Of a stretch of 64,000 nt of DNA, positions 58,915-64,000 are shown in pieces. The stretch is from an uncultured Saprospirales bacterium (GTDB lineage Bacteria; Bacteroidota; Bacteroidia; Chitinophagales; JADIYW01), in NCBI GenBank assembly GCA_938008535.1, contig CALLKF010000005.1, forward strand, positions 1 through 64,000, in the 5' to 3' direction. Positions within the stretch are counted from its first letter, which is position 1; each line of letters begins with the position of its first letter. A program made the position numbers and the translations under genes. The notes under the pieces were generated by a model. That model ran no database searches. It was not told the origin of the DNA and saw nothing but the letters and a program-made list of their open reading frames with translations.

Positions 58915-60150
58915 CTACAAATATTCCAAATATTCTTTTTCTACAGCAGCAGCAGCTTTTTTTGCAGGAAAATAGGCAGCTAAGATACTAATAATTAACA
59001 CTACTAAACCAACCATTGCGAAGTCAAGTGCCTGCATTTGAACAGGATAATATTTTACCAAAAATGAAGTGCCAGGCATCGGCACAATTCCAATTTTTTG
59101 TTGTAAAATACATAAAACAAATGCTGCAAACATTCCTAAAAATGCACCAACACACGACATTAAAATTCCTTCCAATAAGAACAATTTTACTATACTTTGT
59201 TTGGCAAAACCCAATGCTGTAAGTGTTGCTATGTCTTTCTTTTTTTCTAAAACCAACATCGATAAAGCACCGATAATATTAAACGATGCGATAATCATAA
59301 TTAACACCAAAATGGCAAACGTGATCCATTTTTCGCTTTTTAAAATTTTGTATAATACTTCATTTTGTTCGTAACGACTTTTTACTGCAAACGATTTCCC
59401 TAGTTTTTGTTGTAAGATAGAAATAACTTGTTCTGTGTTTTTCTTGTTTTTTAAATTAATTTCTATTTGTGATGCTTTGTCAAAATTATCTGTTAGAGAT
59501 TGAAAAAAGGACAAAGGTACAAACGTATACTTTGTATCAAATTCATCAGAAACAGCAAAGGCACCAGCAGATGTGACGTAACTTTTATTAAACGCATTTT
59601 CCATAGATGCAAAACTGCTGCTGCTTTTTTTTGGCATATATATAGAAACAGGATTGAATGCTTGTGCTGTGTTTAAACCCAATTTTTGAGCTACACCAAT
59701 TCCAACGATACAGTATGAAATACTATCTTGATGTAATATTTTTTTACCATCAACCATAAACGTATCAAAGTTTTTTACCACTTTAAAATAGTTGTAATCA
59801 ACACCTTTTACCGTGCAAATATGTTGCTGGTCGCCGTATTCCAATAAGGCATTTTCTTCTAACGTAAATGTATAGGCATCGATATAATTGATGGAAGAAA
59901 GTTGTTGCTTGATGTCATCGGTAATTTCAAAAGTTTTACCTTCTTTAGCACTCACTGCAATGTCTGCATAAAAAACAGCATACAACGATTTTACTAAATC
60001 TTCTAAACCATTAAAAACAGATAACACTAAAATCAACGCCATAGTACCAGCAAACATTGCCAACGAACTTACCAACGAAATAATATTGATAGCATTCGTA
60101 GATTTCTTACTGAATAAATATCGTTTCGCTATGTTGAGTTCGAGGTTCAT
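58915..60150 (-). CDS. FtsX-like permease (LolC/E-type)
   Basis: A 411-residue membrane protein with the MacB/LolCE layout: one N-terminal helix (about 21-43), a large periplasmic domain (about 45-270), and three C-terminal helices (WITFAILVLIMIIASFNIIG near 275-294, then about 315-350 and 370-395). The C-terminal FtsX domain shows the pattern MLVLEKKKDIATLTALGFAK. It would sort lipoproteins or export another substrate with an ATPase encoded elsewhere. It follows rbfA by 39 bp on the same strand, a pairing common in Bacteroidota. Confidence 0.88.
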   Translation of the reverse strand: MNLELNIAKRYLFSKKSTNAINIISLVSSLAMFAGTMALILVLSVFNGLEDLVKSLYAVFYADIAVSAKEGKTFEITDDIKQQLSSINYIDAYTFTLEENALLEYGDQQHICTVKGVDYNYFKVVKNFDTFMVDGKKILHQDSISYCIVGIGVAQKLGLNTAQAFNPVSIYMPKKSSSSFASMENAFNKSYVTSAGAFAVSDEFDTKYTFVPLSFFQSLTDNFDKASQIEINLKNKKNTEQVISILQQKLGKSFAVKSRYEQNEVLYKILKSEKWITFAILVLIMIIASFNIIGALSMLVLEKKKDIATLTALGFAKQSIVKLFLLEGILMSCVGAFLGMFAAFVLCILQQKIGIVPMPGTSFLVKYYPVQMQALDFAMVGLVVLIISILAAYFPAKKAAAAVEKEYLEYL

Positions 60151-60158
60151 TTTTAAAG

Positions 60159-60193
60159 AGTCGTGAGTCGTAAGTAATAAGTCGTGAGTTTAT
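60159..60193. repeat. Heptanucleotide tandem repeat at the rbfA stop
   Basis: AGTCGTG, AGTCGTA, AGTAATA, AGTCGTG, AGTTTAT: five 7-mers that run into the rbfA stop codon (60190-60192). The unit also occurs at 62500-62513. Confidence 0.65.
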
Positions 60194-60585
60194 TCTTCGT
60201 TAGGTTCAGCAGATCTCAATTTTTCCAGTTCAGCATCTTTCTTTTTTATTTCACTGAAGATGCGTTCCAGATTTTGAACTTCTTCTAATGTTTCGTCTTT
60301 AAAAAATTCAAGTTGTGGAATTGAACGCACTTTGTTTTTTATCTTACTACCTAAAATACCACGAATATTTTTATTGCTTTTGTCTAAAATATTTAAAACC
60401 GCATCTGGATTTTTATGATTGTAAATGCTTACATAAATGCGCGCTGTATATAAATCAGGTGTTACACGAACACCAGAAATCGTTACCATTGCGCCTTCTA
60501 AAATGTGTGGCAAATCTTTCTGCATCAATTCGCTCATCGCTAATTGTATCATTTTGGCAACTTGCCGTTGTCTAATTGTTTCCAT
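60190..60585 (-). CDS. rbfA: 30S ribosome-binding factor RbfA
   Basis: A 131-residue protein from the ATG at 60585 (METIRQRQVAKMIQLAMSEL); the longer frame adds a hydrophobic stretch that is not part of RbfA. The KH-like fold appears as LPHILEGAMVTISGVRVTPD and LYTARIYVSIYNHKNPD, with the C-terminal LGSKIKNKVRSIPQLEFFKD. It helps process 16S rRNA and is needed at low temperature. Length is a little long because of a Lys/Glu-rich tail. It precedes the FtsX-like gene. Confidence 0.93.
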   Translation of the reverse strand: METIRQRQVAKMIQLAMSELMQKDLPHILEGAMVTISGVRVTPDLYTARIYVSIYNHKNPDAVLNILDKSNKNIRGILGSKIKNKVRSIPQLEFFKDETLEEVQNLERIFSEIKKKDAELEKLRSAEPNEE

Positions 60586-60667
60586 ATTCAAAATTATAAT
60601 ACACAAAAGTACGCATAATAATAGTTGTTTTGCCAACTTAACCTATCTTTGTTGATTGAAATAACGA

Positions 60668-62485
60668 TTGAAGAATCTACTCACATATTGCAAACCATAT
60701 CGAATCAATATTTTTTTAAATATTGTATTTAATTTGTTTTCTACGATATTTTCCATTTTTTCTTTTTTGATGTTAATTCCTTTTTTAAATCTTATTTTTC
60801 ATGTAGAAGATATAAAACCAATTACTGAAAAAGTGTCGTTTAGCATTTTTCATTTAAAAGATTTTTTTGAAGCGAATTTCAACAACACCATTTTATCTAT
60901 CATTCAACAATATGGAACAGCAAATGCGTTATTGTTTATTTGTGGTTTAACGATTACTGTTTTTTTTATAAAAAATATTTTCAGATACTTTGCCGTTCAT
61001 TTTTTAGCACCAATGCGTACCGGAATTGCCAGCAATATTCGTCAGCAATTGTATGATAAAATTTTAAGCTTGCATGTTTTATATTTTACCGAAAATAAAA
61101 AAGGCGATGTTTTAACTCGTTTAACCAACGATGTACAAGAAGTGGAATATGGTATTTTACATTTCTTAGAAGTTGCTTTCAAAGAACCAGTAACCATTAT
61201 TGCAACATTAGCAACTATGCTAATTTTGAGTCCACAGCTGACTTTATTTGTATTAATTATTTTGCCGATTTCTGGTTTTATAATTGGTAAAATAGGAAAG
61301 ACATTGAAACAAGCATCTTCAAATTCACAGCACTTGCAAGGTATAATCAATTCGTTAGTTGATGAAACGATTTCTGGCATTCGTATCATAAAATCATTCA
61401 CTGCGGAAAAAAAATTATCAGAACGATTTGCAACGATTAACCAACAACACAATAAAATTGGAACAGGCATGATTCGCAAACGAGATTTGTCAACACCGTT
61501 GTCTGAGTTTTTAGGTATTTGTGTGGTTGTAGTCGTTTTATTTATTGGCGGTCGAATGGTGATTAATCATACATCACCATTGAGTGCAGAAGCATTTATT
61601 GCGTTTATCGTAATTTTTTCACAAATTATTCAACCAGCAAAAGCATTTTCAAATGCGTTTTATTTCATACAAAAAGGATTGGCTTCTTTAAAAAGAATAG
61701 AAGAATTATTACACGAAAAAAATAAAATTAATAACGCAGAAAACGCAGCAGTAGTTGATGTTTTTTCGGATAAAATTGAATTCAAAAATGTGTCGTTTGC
61801 TTACGATGAAGTTGATGTTTTAAAAAATATCAATCTTGAAATTCCGAAAGGAAAAAAGATTGCTTTAGTTGGCGTTTCTGGTTCAGGAAAATCTACTTTT
61901 ATTCAGTTATTATTGCGTTTTTTTGATGCAGCAAATGGCGAAATTTTAATTGATGGAAAAAATATAAAAACTATTACACAAGAAAATTTGCGTGCACTAA
62001 CAGGTTTGGTTACACAACAAACAACATTGTTTAATGATACTGCAACTAATAATATTGCTTTAGGAAAAGACGTAGATTTTAGTGCGATACAAAATGCTGC
62101 AGCCTTAGCAAATGCTGCTGATTTCATTGAAAAATTACCACAACAGTACGAAACCAATATCGGTGATAACGGTATAAAACTCAGTGGTGGTGAACAACAA
62201 CGCTTAACCATTGCGCGTGCTATTTATAAAAACGCACCAATTTTAATTTTAGATGAAGCAACTTCGCATTTAGATAGCAACTCGGAAAAATTAGTTCACG
62301 ATGCGTTACAAAATTTATTACAAAATAAAACAGCCATTATCATTGCACATCGTTTGTCAACCGTGCAGTTTGCTGATGAAATTGTGGTGTTGAAAGATGG
62401 AAATATTATAGAGCAAGGTTCGCACCAGCAATTGATGCAGCATAATGGTGAATACAAAAAACTGGTTGATTTACAGCAATTGTAG
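60668..62485 (+). CDS. ABC exporter with fused membrane and ATPase domains (MsbA-like)
   Basis: A 605-residue ABC transporter. The membrane domain (about 15-320) has six helices. The nucleotide-binding domain has Walker A GVSGSGKST (about 400), the Q-loop TGLVTQQTTLF, signature LSGGEQQRL, Walker B ILILDEATSHLD and the switch His in IIIAHRLSTV. This is the layout of MsbA-type lipid or drug exporters. The start is a TTG at 60668 (reads as MKNLLTYCKPYR); no nearby in-frame ATG was found. rbfA diverges upstream. Confidence 0.93.
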   Translation: MKNLLTYCKPYRINIFLNIVFNLFSTIFSIFSFLMLIPFLNLIFHVEDIKPITEKVSFSIFHLKDFFEANFNNTILSIIQQYGTANALLFICGLTITVFFIKNIFRYFAVHFLAPMRTGIASNIRQQLYDKILSLHVLYFTENKKGDVLTRLTNDVQEVEYGILHFLEVAFKEPVTIIATLATMLILSPQLTLFVLIILPISGFIIGKIGKTLKQASSNSQHLQGIINSLVDETISGIRIIKSFTAEKKLSERFATINQQHNKIGTGMIRKRDLSTPLSEFLGICVVVVVLFIGGRMVINHTSPLSAEAFIAFIVIFSQIIQPAKAFSNAFYFIQKGLASLKRIEELLHEKNKINNAENAAVVDVFSDKIEFKNVSFAYDEVDVLKNINLEIPKGKKIALVGVSGSGKSTFIQLLLRFFDAANGEILIDGKNIKTITQENLRALTGLVTQQTTLFNDTATNNIALGKDVDFSAIQNAAALANAADFIEKLPQQYETNIGDNGIKLSGGEQQRLTIARAIYKNAPILILDEATSHLDSNSEKLVHDALQNLLQNKTAIIIAHRLSTVQFADEIVVLKDGNIIEQGSHQQLMQHNGEYKKLVDLQQL

Positions 62486-62499
62486 AGCCATTAGTTGAA

Positions 62500-62513
62500 A
62501 GTCGTGAGTCGTT
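62500..62513. repeat. Heptanucleotide repeat after the ABC exporter
   Basis: AGTCGTG and AGTCGTT, two 7-mers 14 bases after the stop codon. Same unit as 60159-60193. Confidence 0.45.
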
Positions 62514-62627
62514 AGAAATCAACCAAATTTCAATCGTACCAAATAAGATTATAGTTTAATATAAATCACTAAAATAAAACGAATCATACAAATCATAGTT
62601 CAGGTAATTTTCAGTTCAGTTTCGCCT

Positions 62628-62663
62628 AAAAAATGACTTGTCCGACCTAAGAGATCGGACAAG
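62628..62663 (-). terminator. Intrinsic terminator of yceI
   Basis: On the minus strand CTTGTCCGA (62663-62655) pairs with TCGGACAAG (62645-62637), 9 bp around a nine-base loop, then TCA and six T's (62633-62628). It lies 60 bp after the yceI stop. Confidence 0.82.
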
Positions 62664-62694
62664 CCACAAAAACCATAAAACTATGAAAAACCCA

Positions 62695-62710
62695 ATTGCC
62701 TCGCGGCAAT
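62695..62710 (-). terminator. Small hairpin after yceI
   Basis: ATTGCC (62695-62700) pairs with GGCAAT (62705-62710) around a four-base loop, 15 bases after the yceI stop. On the minus strand it is followed by TGGGTTTTTC. It may be a first, weaker terminator. Confidence 0.5.
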
Positions 62711-62725
62711 CAATAGAGTTCGAAA

Positions 62726-63325
62726 TTAATTAGATGCAATGTTTACGTTCAATTCAATTTCATTTTTGATGGCTTTGTCACCTAATCCTTCAAAAAAACT
62801 TGATGAGCCATATTTGATGTCCCATTTTGTTCTATCTAACGTAATTTTTGCATTTCCTTCAAATACATTTCCAACTTTTTTAAAAGTAGCAGGAAATGTA
62901 ATACTATTCGTTATACCTTTGACAGTTAAATCAGCTGTTAGGTTGTATGTATTTGCAATTTTAGTATTTTTTAACACTTTAGTAATCTTTAAATTTGCCG
63001 TTGGAAATCCTTCAACATTGAAAAAATCTGTGCTATTAAGATGACCAATCAGTTTTTTATTATAATCAGCATCTGTTAAATCATCGCAAGTAATAGATTT
63101 CATGTCGATTGTAAATTCACCACCTACTAAAACATTGTTTTTTAAAATGAACGAACCATCTTGAATTTTTACTTTTCCGTTGTGCTGACCCAATATTTTT
63201 TTACCAACCCAACCAATACTACTTTTTGTTGTATTTATTTTTGAAGTTGTCGTTTGTGCAAACAAACTATTAGACATTGCCAATAAGAGCACAATTAGAG
63301 AAGATATTATCGATTTAGTATTCAT
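62726..63325 (-). CDS. YceI family protein
   Basis: A 199-residue exported protein (signal peptide IVLLLAMSNSLFAQ, cut at about residue 24). The mature beta-barrel has the YceI lipocalin-like pattern: SSIGWVGKKILGQHNGKVKI, EFTIDMKSITCDDLTD, VEGFPTANLKITKVLKN, NLTADLTVKGITNSITFPAT and LDRTKWDIKYGSSSFF. Members bind isoprenoid-like lipids in the periplasm. A TATATTTG promoter box on the minus strand (63367-63360) precedes it. Confidence 0.93.
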   Translation of the reverse strand: MNTKSIISSLIVLLLAMSNSLFAQTTTSKINTTKSSIGWVGKKILGQHNGKVKIQDGSFILKNNVLVGGEFTIDMKSITCDDLTDADYNKKLIGHLNSTDFFNVEGFPTANLKITKVLKNTKIANTYNLTADLTVKGITNSITFPATFKKVGNVFEGNAKITLDRTKWDIKYGSSSFFEGLGDKAIKNEIELNVNIASN

Positions 63326-63359
63326 TATTTTTATTTTTTACTTAATTATTGTATGTACA

Positions 63360-63367
63360 AATATAAA
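63360..63367 (-). promoter_or_regulatory. Bacteroidota -7 box ahead of yceI
   Basis: Minus-strand TATATTTG, a perfect TAnnTTTG, ends 34 bases before the ATG at 63325. A leader of about 30 nt is expected. Confidence 0.5.
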
Positions 63368-63525
63368 GCCAAAAACATAAATTTGATGTTAAAAATAGTA
63401 AAATTACTTTGAAACTCACTTATTTACTATTGTTTAGTCGATTTATTGATGCAAGTCAATATCTTGTAGCCAGAAAATAAAATTGAAAAAATATTTAATT
63501 TTTTTTATTCAATAAAAAGAAACAC

Positions 63526-64000
63526 ATGAAAAATTTTAAAAACAAAATTGCGGTAATAACTGGAGCTGGCTCAGGAATTGGACAAGCATTAGCTACTGAG
63601 TTAGCAAAAAAAGGAGCAACGCTTATATTATCTGACAAAAATGCAGATACACTTTCTGTTACTGAAAATTTAGTACAAAAAATTGGAGCAGATTGTTACA
63701 CGTATGTTGTTGATGTTTCTGTAGAAAATGAAATTACAGATTTTGCAACGAAAGTCATCAAAAAATTTCATCATATAGATTTGTTATTTAATAACGCAGG
63801 TTTTGCTTTAGGAAAAATATCTATGAAAGATGTAAAAATGGATGATTTCAGAAAAATTATGGATGTGAATGTTTACGGTGTTGTCTATCATACAAAAGCA
63901 TTTTTAAACAGTTTGTTAGAACGACCAGAAGCTGTGATTGTAAATATTTCAAGTTTATTTGGCTTAGTTGGTGTTGCAGATCAAGTTCCATATTGTACTA
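63526..64000 (+). CDS. Short-chain dehydrogenase/reductase, 3' end cut by the window
   Basis: Only the first 158 residues are inside the window, with no stop codon. NAD(P) is bound at TGAGSGIGQ (about 13-21), followed by the LLFNNAGFALG motif (NNAG) and the catalytic Ser segment NISSLFGLVG. The catalytic Tyr falls within VPYCT at the very edge; the expected Lys is outside. Classical SDR fold. Substrate unknown. Confidence 0.9.
   Translation, partial: MKNFKNKIAVITGAGSGIGQALATELAKKGATLILSDKNADTLSVTENLVQKIGADCYTYVVDVSVENEITDFATKVIKKFHHIDLLFNNAGFALGKISMKDVKMDDFRKIMDVNVYGVVYHTKAFLNSLLERPEAVIVNISSLFGLVGVADQVPYCT

Noticed and set aside
1..64000. tRNA, rRNA, transposase or prophage genes
   Set aside because: I read the intergenic regions and found no cloverleaf-like or rRNA-like sequence and no transposase motifs; a dedicated tRNA search was not possible.

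Overview
The window is a stretch of chromosome from a low-GC member of the Bacteroidota. Four things point there: the mutY-ssb-gldE-gldD gliding block, a type IX secretion (T9SS) tail on a phosphatase, TonB-dependent receptor plus lipoprotein partnership, and -7 promoter boxes of the form TAnnTTTG with no obvious Shine-Dalgarno sequences. Gliding and T9SS genes with a Chitinophaga/Saprospira/Flavobacterium flavour suggest a free-living or environmental lineage; the exact family cannot be fixed from the sequence alone. No rRNA, tRNA, CRISPR array, phage or insertion sequence was seen.

Layout. 0-6 kb: DUF2851, a PspC-like membrane protein, recX, a RidA-family protein, two small unknowns, a 690-bp non-coding stretch holding a 21-bp minisatellite, and a large lipoprotein. 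6-13 kb: one long leftward block rlmF, mutY, ssb, gldE, gldD, recG. 13-18 kb: rightward HU, a TPR protein, a 29-residue mS38/bS22-like ribosomal peptide missed by length filters, RNase E/G, and a class III aminotransferase. 18-25 kb: DUF3667, a flippase, gatA, tatA, an Hsp15-like S4 protein, cysteine desulfurase, lipocalin and methylmalonyl-CoA epimerase. 25-36 kb: accessory genes, including a secreted caspase-like protein, an ATP-grasp enzyme, an AGMO-like sterol desaturase, a translationally coupled pair of unknown exported proteins, and a MopE-like cysteine-rich repeat protein. 36-42 kb: obg, adk, and an AddB-like nuclease. 42-48 kb: TonB receptor, beta-helix lipoprotein and PhoD-type phosphatase, which look like an organophosphate-acquisition locus. 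48-64 kb: hydrolase, glycosyltransferase, dnaN, FKBP isomerase, low-molecular-weight phosphatase, a PhoR/PhoB-like two-component pair, rfbA and galE-like sugar nucleotide genes, an FtsX permease, rbfA, an MsbA-like ABC exporter, yceI and the start of an SDR gene cut by the window edge.

The most interesting signals lie outside ordinary genes: the 21-bp array; a 154-bp inverted-repeat element; a possible small RNA (promoter box, hairpin, terminator) between the phosphatase and hydrolase genes; a 7-4-7 direct repeat with Pho-box geometry ahead of the phosphatase locus; and a family of 6- and 7-bp tandem repeats that sit right after stop codons and also inside the mutY, glycosyltransferase and nuclease genes. 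No complete, clearly new multi-gene defence or biosynthetic system was found.
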